A DNA stretch of 64,000 nt. Source: Rothia similimucilaginosa. Its GTDB lineage: Bacteria > Actinomycetota > Actinomycetes > Actinomycetales > Micrococcaceae. A model generated the notes under the pieces. The model saw only the letters and a program-made list of their open reading frames with translations, had not been told where the DNA came from and did no database searches. How positions within the stretch are numbered: position 1 is the first letter of the stretch; each line of letters starts with the position of its first letter. Below, in pieces: positions 47,086 through 55,641 of the stretch. The stretch covers positions 124,001 through 188,000 of the forward strand of contig NZ_JAOVAM010000002.1 in assembly GCF_029850875.1 (NCBI RefSeq), written 5' to 3'. The position numbers were made by a program, and so were the translations under genes.

Positions 47086-47120
47086 AAAGGCCCCGGTACA
47101 TGATGTACCGGGGCCTTTTT
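47086..47120. terminator. Bidirectional terminator after cydDC
   Basis: AAAGGCCCCGGTACA (47086-47100) pairs with TGTACCGGGGCCTTT (47104-47118) with a T-run of five; on the other strand CCTTTCTTCG follows. Confidence 0.95.
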
Positions 47121-47162
47121 GCGCGTTCATATTTCCGCACAGATAGGTCCGGGCGGGGGGGG

Positions 47163-47362
47163 CTAGACCCAACTGAGTATCTGTGCGCTTAACCGCAACA
47201 GCATGATGGTTACAACGATAATGAGCACATGGCGAATGAATCGCTCGCCCAGGTGAATTGCGGTGCGGGCACCAACTCAGCTTCGCGCCATATTGGTGCA
47301 TCCCATGGCGATTCCAAGGAGCCAGTGAATTGAGCCCCGCGGAATGAAGTAGGGAAGCGCGC
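47163..47362 (-). pseudogene. Remnant of a TauE/SafE-type transporter (C-terminal fragment)
   Basis: On the minus strand one frame reads LGALPYFIPRGSIHWLLGIA, then MGCTNMARS, a TGA (complement of 47277-47279), then VGARTAIHLGERFIRHVLII and VVTIMLLRLSAQILSWV to a TAG at 47163. This matches the C-terminal end of TauE/SafE (YfcA) membrane proteins, where N-x-G-x-x-x-GAR-A-x-x-G-x-x-F-x-R is characteristic. The internal stop sits at the glycine-rich turn. The fragment abuts the parC stop, with no room for the missing N-terminal part, so parC and the remnant were probably brought together by a deletion. Transport substrate of the lost gene is unknown. Confidence 0.65.
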
Positions 47363-49888
47363 CTAGAAGAGCTTTTCAGCCTCCGGGCTAACCGCCATCG
47401 CAGCAGAAACAGCCGCATAGTTCGGGCCCACAATGCCGATGCTCTGAGTGAGCATCACACCGGAACCATCACGGGCACCGTGCTCGGTCGGCAGGGAACG
47501 AGCCACACCACCGGAGGACGCCGCCTTCGCCGGGCCCACACCCACCCACGCCAGAGCCAGCTGACTCTCACCGGTGAGGAAACGGTGCGCACGCACACCA
47601 CCGGTCGCGCGGCCCTTCTGCGGATACTCGCTCAGGGCGGTGACCTTGGCACTCGCCAACCCATCCTTGCCGTTGGTGACAGTCACGACCTCCGCCGCGT
47701 CGCCGGGCGCGGTCACGCCCAGGGCGATGAGGCGGTCGTCCTCGGCAAGCTTGATGCCTGCGATACCGCCGCCGGTGCGTCCCTGCGGGCGGACCTTTGC
47801 TGCGTCGAAGGTCAGTAGCTTCGCGTCGCGAGTGACGAAGGTGAGTACCGCATCGTCGGTGGGGCAGGGAGCGGCGGCTACGATTTCGTCGCCGTCCTTG
47901 AGCTTCATGATGTCCCACTCGGTCTGGTTCAGCGGGTAATCCGGGTTGACTCGCTTAATCACGCCGCCCGCGGTTGCCATCGCCAGAACCGTATTCAGCG
48001 GTGCCAGGGCAACCAGCTTCTCACCCTTGGCGAGCTGAACCAGCTCGGTTGCCTTCACTGCCGACGCTATGGAGGGGGTGCCACCGTTCTCGTCCAGCAC
48101 CGCAATGTCCATGACGGACAGACGCACCATGCGTCCTGCGGAGGTCACGGCACCGATCTCACCGCGCGCGGTGGTCGGCACAATCGAGGTGAACACGTCG
48201 TGCTTGAAACGCTTGCCGGGATCCACGAGCGCCTCACGGATGGGCTTGCCGGGGGTTCGTCCCATCATACCGGAGGCCGAAAGCAACACCCAGCAGGGCT
48301 CATCCGCGATTTCGAGGGCGAGGCCGAGGCTCTTCTTCGCCTTGGATTGTGCGGTGACTGCCTCAATAGCGACCTGCATGTCGTCCTTGGTTTTAAGCTG
48401 GGTGCGGCGGTCGGTGCCGTAGCGTTCGGCGACCTCGGTGAGCTCGTCGGAGACCAGTTCGCGCAGCGCCGCATCGGAGCCGAGGATACGCTGCAATTCC
48501 GCGATTTCCTGCTGCAGGGTTTCGCGCTCTGCTTCCAGCTCCAGGCGGGAGTACTTGGTGAGCTGGCGCAGGCGCAGCTCCAGAATATGGTTCGCCTGGG
48601 TGTCGGTCAGGTCGAAGACGACCTTCAGCTTTTCGCGGGCCTGAGCGGTCTCATCAGACTCACGAATGATCTGGATGACCTCGTCAATGTCGAGGATTGC
48701 CACGAGCAGGCCTTCCACCAGGTGCAGGCGGTCGGTGCGCTTGCCCAGGCGGAATTCGGTGCGGCGGCGGACCACGTTCAGACGGTGGTCAATGTACACG
48801 CGCATCAGGTCGAGCAGGCCGAGGGTCTGCGGCTGACCGTCCACGAGCGCGACGTTGTTAATACCGAAGGAGTCCTCGAGCGGGGTGTGCTTATAGAGGG
48901 CGGCGAGCACCGCCTCCGGGTTAAAACCGTTCTTGATTTCGATGACGAGGCGCAGACCGTTGGTGCGGTCGGTCAGGTCGACCACGTCGGAGATGCCGGT
49001 GAGCTTCTTGGAGTTGACGCCGTCCTTGATCTTTTCGATGACCTTTTCGGGGCCGACCATGTACGGCAGTTCGGTGACGACAATGCCCTGCTTGCGGGGG
49101 CTGACCTGCTCGATGGAGACCTTCGCGCGGGTCTTGAAGGTGCCGCGGCCGGTTTCGTAGGCGTCACGGATGCCTCCCAGACCCACGATGGTTCCGCCAG
49201 TGGGCAGGTCGGGTCCGGGGATGAACTTCATGATGTCTTTGAGGGTCGCCTCGGGGTGGGCGATGAGGTGGCGGGCACCGGCGATAACTTCGCGCAGGTT
49301 GTGCGGCGCCATGTTAGTTGCCATACCGACCGCAATGCCGGTGGTGCCATTGACGAGCAGGTTCGGGAAAGCTGCGGGCAACACGGAGGGCTGCATGAAC
49401 TGGTTGTCGTAGTTCGGTACGAAGTCAACCACGTCTTCGTCAAGGTCAGCGGTGAGTGCCTGGGCGGCGGGTGCCATGCGTGCTTCAGTGTATCGGGCGG
49501 CTGCCGGGCCGTCGTCGAGGGAACCGAAGTTACCGTGACCGTCAACGAGGGGCAGACGCAGCGCGAAAGGTTGAGCGAGGCGCACCATGGCGTCGTAGAT
49601 GGCGGCGTCACCGTGCGGGTGGAGCTTACCCATGACCTCGCCGGTCACGCGGGCGCTCTTGACGTGGCCCTTATCGGGGCGCAGACCCATCTGCTGCATC
49701 ATATAGAGGATGCGGCGCTGCACTGGCTTGAGGCCGTCGCGGGCGTCGGGGAGGGCGCGCGAATAAATCACCGAGTAAGAGTATTCCAGGAAGCTGGATT
49801 CCATCTCGGTGGATACGTCGATGTCGACGATATTCTCTACCACATCCACCAGGTAATCGCTGACGGCGGATTTGGATCGGCGAGCCAT
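47363..49888 (-). CDS. parC: DNA topoisomerase IV subunit A
   Basis: The 841-residue cleavage subunit has the winged-helix and QRRILYMMQQMG, the quinolone-region HPHGDAAIYDAMVRLAQ, the catalytic Tyr in AARYTEARM and a C-terminal six-blade propeller. The GyrA box is degenerate (YPQKGRATGGVR), as expected for ParC and not GyrA, so it should relax and decatenate but not supercoil. GAGGAG precedes ATG 49888 (complement). Its ParE partner is ~12 kb away on the other strand. Confidence 0.92.
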   Translation of the reverse strand: MARRSKSAVSDYLVDVVENIVDIDVSTEMESSFLEYSYSVIYSRALPDARDGLKPVQRRILYMMQQMGLRPDKGHVKSARVTGEVMGKLHPHGDAAIYDAMVRLAQPFALRLPLVDGHGNFGSLDDGPAAARYTEARMAPAAQALTADLDEDVVDFVPNYDNQFMQPSVLPAAFPNLLVNGTTGIAVGMATNMAPHNLREVIAGARHLIAHPEATLKDIMKFIPGPDLPTGGTIVGLGGIRDAYETGRGTFKTRAKVSIEQVSPRKQGIVVTELPYMVGPEKVIEKIKDGVNSKKLTGISDVVDLTDRTNGLRLVIEIKNGFNPEAVLAALYKHTPLEDSFGINNVALVDGQPQTLGLLDLMRVYIDHRLNVVRRRTEFRLGKRTDRLHLVEGLLVAILDIDEVIQIIRESDETAQAREKLKVVFDLTDTQANHILELRLRQLTKYSRLELEAERETLQQEIAELQRILGSDAALRELVSDELTEVAERYGTDRRTQLKTKDDMQVAIEAVTAQSKAKKSLGLALEIADEPCWVLLSASGMMGRTPGKPIREALVDPGKRFKHDVFTSIVPTTARGEIGAVTSAGRMVRLSVMDIAVLDENGGTPSIASAVKATELVQLAKGEKLVALAPLNTVLAMATAGGVIKRVNPDYPLNQTEWDIMKLKDGDEIVAAAPCPTDDAVLTFVTRDAKLLTFDAAKVRPQGRTGGGIAGIKLAEDDRLIALGVTAPGDAAEVVTVTNGKDGLASAKVTALSEYPQKGRATGGVRAHRFLTGESQLALAWVGVGPAKAASSGGVARSLPTEHGARDGSGVMLTQSIGIVGPNYAAVSAAMAVSPEAEKLF

Positions 49889-50082
49889 ATATCTCCTCGT
49901 GTCGGTGTGTTTTCGCTCCTCCTATTTTAGCGGGTGGGAGCGGAGGAGTCGGGCTGGCTGGTCAGCGTCATCTGTGGGGTGCACCAAGCCGGCCGCGGGG
50001 CAGTAACCGAAGCGTACCGGGAGAGCTCACGCCGTCATATGCGCCTGTATCAGCGTGGTCAAGTAGCACAGCCCGGCTAGAA

Positions 50083-50099
50083 CCCTCTAAGGTAGAGGG
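50083..50099 (+). other. Small hairpin in leader of DUF5998 gene
   Basis: CCCTCTA (50083-50089) and TAGAGGG (50093-50099) with a three-base loop lie ~75 bases before the start. The rest of the 286-base divergent gap (49889-50174) shows no clear promoter. Confidence 0.45.
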
Positions 50100-50174
50100 G
50101 AGTAACACCTAACCGCCTTCACGGTGTGCGCCGACCGACGTCGCCTCATGAGGGCACCGCACGAAAGAGGTACG

Positions 50175-50768
50175 ATGTACGCCACCACCCCCGAACGCGA
50201 GCAACTGGTCGCAGACATTAAGCATGCCGGTTTCTACCCCGACCTCGTGCTGGAAGTGGTGGATGACGCTCTGGCGGGTATGAACCCGGATGCGCACTTT
50301 GTACAGCATGAAACCCACTTCTCACGCGATGATTTTCACCGCCACATCACCGTGATGGTGCTCTGCGGTGAGCACGTTATCTTTGCACACTTGGACGACC
50401 AGCATCTTGAGGGTGATGCGCAGGGTACCGTGGCGCATGTGAGCGTGGAGGCGGTGCACCTGAGCGCCCTGAACGCGGTGACCATCAGCTACGGTTTCAG
50501 CCAGCCGCAGGCGTACAATGCCGGTAGCACCGCCCCGACTGAGATTTCCTTCCAGATTGCCTGGACCGGTTCGCTGCACATGGAGCTGGCTCCTGCCGGC
50601 TGCCAGGATCCGCAGTGCAATGCTGACCACGGCTTCACTGGCGATGCACGCCGCGAGGACATCGCGGTGCGTGTTTCTGCGACCGCTGACGGCCCGGAGT
50701 CGGTTCAGCGTGCCCAGGATTTTGCGCGTGCTCTGCACCGTGCCCGCATGTACGCAACCCGCCGATAA
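50175..50768 (+). CDS. DUF5998 family protein
   Basis: The 197-residue protein (YATTPEREQLVADIKHAGFY at the start, FHRHITVMVLCGEHVIFAHLDD, later GCQDPQCNADHGF) fits a conserved actinobacterial family found next to the alkaline-phosphatase-like gene downstream. GCxxxxC-type Cys pair (CQDPQC) may bind metal. ATG 50175 follows GAAAGAGG; an upstream frame opening at 50124 is not supported. No function is known. Confidence 0.8.
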   Translation: MYATTPEREQLVADIKHAGFYPDLVLEVVDDALAGMNPDAHFVQHETHFSRDDFHRHITVMVLCGEHVIFAHLDDQHLEGDAQGTVAHVSVEAVHLSALNAVTISYGFSQPQAYNAGSTAPTEISFQIAWTGSLHMELAPAGCQDPQCNADHGFTGDARREDIAVRVSATADGPESVQRAQDFARALHRARMYATRR

Positions 50769-50858
50769 GCGCTCGCACAGTATAAATCCCGCGCAGTAAC
50801 AGCCCTCGCGGCAATAATCCCGCGCGGCGCCCTGTACTTTCACGTACCCCCTGAGGCA

Positions 50859-50885
50859 CCCCCCCCGAGAGAGACCCCCCGAGAG
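50859..50885 (+). repeat. C-rich imperfect repeat overlapping a ribosome binding site
   Basis: A run of eight C (50859-50866) followed by GAGAGAGA and then six C (50875-50880) with GAGAGGA gives an imperfect duplication of CCCCCCGAGAG. The second copy supplies the Shine-Dalgarno of the gene starting at 50892. Confidence 0.75.
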
Positions 50886-50891
50886 GAACCT

Positions 50892-52157
50892 ATGACGGCA
50901 CAGACCACCCTGCACGATGTTTTGGGTGCGCCCCTGCCCGCAGCACCCGCCTACGGCAGCAATAGCATCGCCGATGTGCTGGAGTCCGCCTCCTCTCTGG
51001 TGGCTCAGCGAAGCCTGGCGCGCCCCGCGCACGCTCTGGACGCCGACCCAGCGTTTAACTCCGTAGCCGATCCGCTGAACCTTGCCGGTCGCCTCGCGGA
51101 GCAAGACGTTGACCCGGCGTCTTTCCGCCACGCCTGTGTGATCTTGGTCGACGGTCTGGGCGATCAGCTACTCAATAGCTACGGCGGCTACGCGCCCGCC
51201 CTGCGTAACACCCTGAACCTGGGCCCGCTGGACGCCGCATTCCCCACCACGACCGCCGCCTCCCTCACCTCGCTGGGTACCGGTACGGCACCCGGCGCAC
51301 ACGGCATCGCCGGTTATGAGGTGCGCAATCCTACGGGTAATGGGGGAGCGGGCTCGGTCATGAACCACCTGTCCGGTTGGGACCAGTCGGTTGATCCGCA
51401 CGCCTGGCAGCCGCTGCCAACCGTGCTGGAACGCCACCACGAAAACCGCCGCGTGCTCACCATTTCGCTGGGTAAGTACCGTGGTACCGGCCTGACTGAG
51501 GCGGCGTTGCGCGGCGGCGAATTCGTGGATGCTGTCGGCTACAATGCCCGCGTCACCTACGCCCTGGAGGCGCTCTCCAGCCGCACCCCGACCACCGTGT
51601 ACCTGTACTGGGGAGAGATCGACGCGGCGGGCCACCGCTACGGTGTGGGTAGCGACGAATGGCTGCAACAGTTGGAAGAGCTGAACTCGGCGCTGAAGCG
51701 TCTGGCAGAGCGAGCCCCGGCGTGGGCGGCACTCTTCGTCACCGCCGATCACGGCATGGTGAATGTGCCCGAGCATCAGCGCATCGACTACTCGGGCGTT
51801 GATGAGTTGACCCGCAACATCGCAATGACAGCCGGTGAACCGCGCGCCGTGCACCTGTACCTCGAAGATACTTCGGAGGCGGCACGCACCGCCACCGCTC
51901 AGCGTTGGGCGCAATACTGGGGCGAACGCGCCTGGGTGATTGACTCTCGCGAACTGATGCGTGCCGGCTACTTCGGCCCGGTCATCACGGATGCGGCGCG
52001 TGGCCGCATTGGCGACCTAATGGTGTGCGCTCGCGATGACTGGGCGCTGTACGATATGCGCCACTATCAGGAGCGTGCCCTGCACATGGTTGGTCAGCAC
52101 GGTTCGCTGACGGACGCTGAGCGTCTGGTGCCGTTGCGTATGCTCAAGACTTTCTAA
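50892..52157 (+). CDS. Alkaline-phosphatase/nucleotide-pyrophosphatase superfamily protein
   Basis: The 421-residue protein has the metal-phosphoesterase layout: ILVDGLGDQLL (first Asp), the nucleophile Thr in AFPTTTAASLTSLGTG, YLYWGEIDAAGHRYG and FVTADHGMVNVP. It resembles type I phosphodiesterase/nucleotide pyrophosphatases; there is no signal peptide, so it is probably cytoplasmic. AGAGGA precedes ATG 50892. It is grouped with the DUF5998 gene, as in related genomes. Substrate uncertain. Confidence 0.87.
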   Translation: MTAQTTLHDVLGAPLPAAPAYGSNSIADVLESASSLVAQRSLARPAHALDADPAFNSVADPLNLAGRLAEQDVDPASFRHACVILVDGLGDQLLNSYGGYAPALRNTLNLGPLDAAFPTTTAASLTSLGTGTAPGAHGIAGYEVRNPTGNGGAGSVMNHLSGWDQSVDPHAWQPLPTVLERHHENRRVLTISLGKYRGTGLTEAALRGGEFVDAVGYNARVTYALEALSSRTPTTVYLYWGEIDAAGHRYGVGSDEWLQQLEELNSALKRLAERAPAWAALFVTADHGMVNVPEHQRIDYSGVDELTRNIAMTAGEPRAVHLYLEDTSEAARTATAQRWAQYWGERAWVIDSRELMRAGYFGPVITDAARGRIGDLMVCARDDWALYDMRHYQERALHMVGQHGSLTDAERLVPLRMLKTF

Positions 52158-52190
52158 AGTACTAGTCTTCTAAAACCCAGAGGGCATAGA

Positions 52191-52230
52191 AAACCGTTGG
52201 TGATTCGGGGGAATAACCAACGGTTTTTGT
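52191..52230. terminator. Bidirectional terminator
   Basis: AAACCGTTGGT (52191-52201) pairs with ACCAACGGTTT (52216-52226), T-runs on both sides. It separates the convergent phosphatase and sepH genes. Confidence 0.93.
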
Positions 52231-52232
52231 AT

Positions 52233-52274
52233 GTCTAGATGCCCTTGTCTAGATGCTCTCGTCCAGATGCCCTT
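52233..52274. repeat. Three 14-base tandem repeats
   Basis: GTCTAGATGCCCTT and two near-copies occupy 52233-52246, 52247-52260 and 52261-52274 exactly head to tail, just beyond the sepH stop. Confidence 0.93.
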
Positions 52275-52297
52275 TATCGGGCGGCGAGGGCGGTCGC

Positions 52298-53443
52298 TTA
52301 CTTGCGGCTACCGAAGATGATGTCATCCCATGCCGGAACGCTCACGCGCTGCTTCTTCGAGGAGGAAGGCTTAGGCTTCTCATCGGAGGCGGGCTCAGTC
52401 TGCGTCTTAGCAACGGGGGCCTCAGCTGCGGGTGTGTCCTCGATGGGTGCCGGCATGGTGAAGGACTCGACCGGAACGGATTCAACGGGTGCTTCCGAGT
52501 CCACAGCCAGCGGGCCGGTGGTTTCTACGGTAGTTTCTGCTTCTACGGTAGTTTCTGCGGTGGGCTCGAGTGTAGCCGGTGCCGCAGGCGCTACCGGGGC
52601 AACAGGTGCAGCGGGCGCAGCCGGTGCTACAGGCTCGCGGTGCATGAACACCTCAGGCTCCTCAACCTGCGCCGGGCGCACCGAGCGGGCGCGCTCCAGA
52701 AGCTCCTTGAGCTTACGCTCATCAGCGCTCTCAGAGGAAGTAAGGGGTGCCGGTGCGGGCTCGGGTGCCTTCGGCAGGCGGGCGGGCGGGACCTCAACGG
52801 GAGCCTTCTTCGCGGCGGCGGCAACGGCGTCCTCACTATTGCCCATCAGGAAGTACGCCGCCTCATTCGACGCGTACAGGCCCTGGTTCGCCGGGTTGTA
52901 CACCCAGCGCGCGGGGAAGACGACCTGCGCGGGCAGGTTCTGACGCACCGAATCCTTCAGCGCAATATCAACCTCAACACGCCACTGGCCGTTCTCCTGC
53001 TGGCGGGTGGTCCAGTCCTGGGTTGCGTCCTCAAAACCGTAACGTTCGGAGACTTCCTCAATGCGGGCGCTCAGGGTTACGGGAATCTGTGCGGTACCCG
53101 AAGCGGAGCTGCGGCGACCAATCTTCACGCTCTGAGCGGCACGAATAATGTGGGCACGCTCAGCAACAATCGGCCACTCGTAGCGGCGCACGCGCTCCGG
53201 CTCCCAACCGGACTCTTCAGCGATTTCCTCAACGGAGGCACCCTGACGGAAACGGGTCTGAATATCGCGCGGACCGTAGGTGCCCTTAGCGCCCAGACCG
53301 CGGGCGGGCTGAATACGGCGAGCCTTGGTGATGCTCGTGCGCAGGTTTGCGTCAATCGGCAGTAAGAAGCGGGTGCCGTCAGCAGACTCAAGCACCAGAT
53401 TTTCGCCGTCATCGTGAACGCCAATCAGACGCAGTTCAAGCAT
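52298..53443 (-). CDS. sepH: Septation protein SepH (DUF3071)
   Basis: SepH of actinobacteria binds FtsZ and promotes Z-ring assembly. The 381-residue protein has the N-terminal ELRLIGVHDDGENLVLE, a helix-turn-helix (ASVEEIAEESGWEPERVRRYEWPIVAERAHI) and a long Ala/Pro/Glu-rich disordered C-terminus ending in a basic tail. The chosen ATG 53443 (complement) has GGAGG five bases upstream; that GGAGG lies inside the frame of an alternative ATG at 53455. Confidence 0.92.
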   Translation of the reverse strand: MLELRLIGVHDDGENLVLESADGTRFLLPIDANLRTSITKARRIQPARGLGAKGTYGPRDIQTRFRQGASVEEIAEESGWEPERVRRYEWPIVAERAHIIRAAQSVKIGRRSSASGTAQIPVTLSARIEEVSERYGFEDATQDWTTRQQENGQWRVEVDIALKDSVRQNLPAQVVFPARWVYNPANQGLYASNEAAYFLMGNSEDAVAAAAKKAPVEVPPARLPKAPEPAPAPLTSSESADERKLKELLERARSVRPAQVEEPEVFMHREPVAPAAPAAPVAPVAPAAPATLEPTAETTVEAETTVETTGPLAVDSEAPVESVPVESFTMPAPIEDTPAAEAPVAKTQTEPASDEKPKPSSSKKQRVSVPAWDDIIFGSRK

Positions 53444-53779
53444 GAGAACCTCCATAGGTGAACCGGACGCGTTCGTGAATGTGTTGCACGGAACGCAAAC
53501 TACCTACCAGGGTACCGTGAAAGCGCGGTAAATCAGTAGTGGAGGCGGGATTTTCACCAAAAAAACATGTACTTTTCGCGATAAAAAAGCTAAAATGTGA
53601 CGCCTAAACAGTCCAAAGCCTACCCAGGATTAGACAAATAGGGTGCCAATGGTGAACAATACCTGGCATGCCGTCGGGGTTAAATTACACGCCAGCGGCA
53701 TCTAGAGCACTCATTAAATAAGTTAAACAAGCGTGGCCTGGTCCAACACACAGCCACAGAACCAACGGAGCGTGAAAGT
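53444..53779. promoter_or_regulatory. Divergent promoter region, sepH / DUF4193 gene
   Basis: A 336-base AT-rich gap. Candidate -10 boxes are TAAAAT near 53591 and TTAAAT near 53681 for the right-hand gene. No strong -35 or repeated element is visible. Confidence 0.4.
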
Positions 53780-54079
53780 TTGGCAACTGATTACGATGCA
53801 CCTCGCAAGCAGGACGAAGAGCAGAACGAAGAGTCCTACGAGGAGCTGAACGCCCGCCGTTCCGAGATGCAGTCCGGTGCGGTGGACGAAGACGAGAACA
53901 GTGCAGCAGAAAGCTTCGAGCTGCCCGGTGCTGATCTCTCCAACGAGGAGCTGAACGTTGTTGTTCTGCCCGCTCAGGACGACGAGTTCACCTGCGCCTC
54001 CTGCTTCCTGGTACGCCACCGCTCGCAGATTGCACACGAAGAGGGCAACCTGTCCTACTGCATCGAGTGCGAGGGCTAA
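53780..54079 (+). CDS. DUF4193 family zinc-ribbon protein
   Basis: The 99-residue acidic protein ends with TCASCFLVRHRSQIAHEEGN and YCIECEG, giving two CxxC pairs that form a likely zinc ribbon. This is the DUF4193 family of actinobacteria, commonly between sepH and dut. The start is TTG 53780 (ATDYDAPRKQDEEQ), with a GGAG (53767-53770) nine bases away. Function unknown. Confidence 0.88.
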   Translation: MATDYDAPRKQDEEQNEESYEELNARRSEMQSGAVDEDENSAAESFELPGADLSNEELNVVVLPAQDDEFTCASCFLVRHRSQIAHEEGNLSYCIECEG

Positions 54080-54122
54080 AACTTTAGGGAAGGGCTAACA
54101 CCCACCCGACATACACCTCATG

Positions 54123-54153
54123 ACGGGGCGAGTGCCGAGTGCACCCGCCCCGT
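54123..54153 (+). terminator. GC hairpin after DUF4193 gene
   Basis: ACGGGGCG-GTGC (54123-54134) pairs with GCAC-CGCCCCGT (54141-54153). Only TTGAG follows, so termination strength is uncertain. Confidence 0.6.
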
Positions 54154-54319
54154 TGAGTATGTGAAAGCCGCGCACACATGAACAGCGCCGCGTCGAACCC
54201 AACAGGGCGCATCGCGGCAGGTACTGAACATCAACACGCAACGAAAACACCCCGCAGTAGAGCCTCAACACAGCGCGAGGTGATGGCACAGACACCCGCG
54301 AAAGGTTAGAGTATTGACC

Positions 54320-54766
54320 ATGATGACCCCCGTAAACGTCCACATTAAGCTGCTCGACCCCGAGCTGCCCGCCCCCGCCTACGCAAAGCCCGGCGATGCC
54401 GGCGCTGACTTGCGCTCCCGCATTGACTTCGATCTGGAACCGGGCGAACGCGCCCTTGTCCCCACCGGCGTGGCAATCGCCCTGCCCGAAGGTTACGTCG
54501 GTCTGGTGCACCCGCGCTCTGGCCTGGCGACAAAGAACGGTATCACCATCGTGAACGCACCCGGCACCGTTGATTCCGGCTACCGCGGCGAGCTGATGGT
54601 CACCCTGCTCAACACTGACAAGACCAAGTCCTTCCACGTGCAGCGCGGCGACCGCATTGCCCAGCTGGTTATTCAGAAGTACGAGCACGCAACCTTTACC
54701 CTGGTGGATGAACTGGAACAGACCGAACGCGGCTCCAGCGGCTTCGGCTCCAGCGGAATCCACTAG
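54320..54766 (+). CDS. dut: dUTP diphosphatase
   Basis: Dut converts dUTP to dUMP, keeping uracil out of DNA. The 148-residue trimeric-type enzyme has all five motifs: PGDAGADLRS, PRSGLATKNG, NAPGTVDSGYRGEL, RGDRIAQLV and the C-terminal GSSGFGSSG. ATG 54320 is chosen; a TTG two codons earlier is possible, with AAAGG upstream of either. Confidence 0.96.
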   Translation: MMTPVNVHIKLLDPELPAPAYAKPGDAGADLRSRIDFDLEPGERALVPTGVAIALPEGYVGLVHPRSGLATKNGITIVNAPGTVDSGYRGELMVTLLNTDKTKSFHVQRGDRIAQLVIQKYEHATFTLVDELEQTERGSSGFGSSGIH

Positions 54767-54843
54767 TCTGCTCTCACCGCGATTGTCGCACGAGAGAAGA
54801 GAAGAAACCCCCGCACCCTGTGTGTGGTGAAAGTAGGAATACC

Positions 54844-55641
54844 ATGTTCGGATTTGGTAAGAAGAAGCGCACCGCCGAGGTTGAAGAGGCAAAGACCGAA
54901 GAGGCAGTCGAGGCGACCGAAGAAACCACTGAAGCTGAGGACAGCGCGGCTGAGGGCACCGAAGCTGACGCACCCGAGGTCATCAAGTACGACCGCGTTA
55001 ACGGCCCGCACGACATCGAAGAAGTCACCACCGAAGACCTCGAAGATTACGTCGACCTGGGGGCACTGCGCATCAAGCTGCTCGATGGCATGAACCTGCG
55101 CCTCGAAACCGACGACGCAACCGGCGCGGTTATCGCCGCAACCATCACCCGCGACGGCGCAACCCTGCAGGTGCAGGCATTCGCCGCCCCGCGCACCACC
55201 GGTATCTGGGACGATATCCGTCACGACCTGACTGAATCCGTCGCCTCCCAGGGCGGCAATGTCGAAATCTACGCTGGCGTATTCGGTGCCGAGATGCTCA
55301 CTCGCCTGCCAGCCGTCACCCCGGACGGTAAGCCCGGCGAGCGCGTCGCCCGCTTCGTGGGTGTGGACGGCCCTAGCTGGTTCCTGCGCGGCGTCATCTC
55401 CGGCGCGGCTGTGCTCGGTGACGATAAGGCTGCCGCCTCCGCGGAAGAAGTATTCCGCACCATCGTGGTGGACCGTGGCGAAGACCCGCGCCCGCCGCGT
55501 GAACTGCTGCCCATGACTCTGCCCGCCGACCTGATCGTTGCGGCTGAGGAAGAGCCCGCCGTTGAGCAAGAAACCGAGAATGAGCACAGCAAGCTGCGCC
55601 CGATGCCTCGCCGCGGCCCTGAGATTACCGAGATTGGCTAA
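54844..55641 (+). CDS. DUF3710 family protein
   Basis: The 265-residue protein has an acidic Glu/Ala-rich N-terminal tail (about 10-60) and a conserved core (VDLGALRIKLLDGMNLRLE, APRTTGIWDDIRHDL, FVGVDGPSWFLRGVISG). DUF3710 lies after dut in actinobacteria. ATG 54844 follows AGGA. The stop overlaps the next ATG. No known function. Confidence 0.88.
   Translation: MFGFGKKKRTAEVEEAKTEEAVEATEETTEAEDSAAEGTEADAPEVIKYDRVNGPHDIEEVTTEDLEDYVDLGALRIKLLDGMNLRLETDDATGAVIAATITRDGATLQVQAFAAPRTTGIWDDIRHDLTESVASQGGNVEIYAGVFGAEMLTRLPAVTPDGKPGERVARFVGVDGPSWFLRGVISGAAVLGDDKAAASAEEVFRTIVVDRGEDPRPPRELLPMTLPADLIVAAEEEPAVEQETENEHSKLRPMPRRGPEITEIG

Noticed and set aside
47041-47433. Minus-strand 130-codon frame overlapping the parC end
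   Set aside because: Its residues have no family pattern; another minus-strand frame of the same stretch carries the TauE/SafE remnant.
48200-49930. Long (576-codon) open frame antisense to parC
   Set aside because: parC on the other strand has full family motifs; this frame is Val/Gly/His-rich with none.
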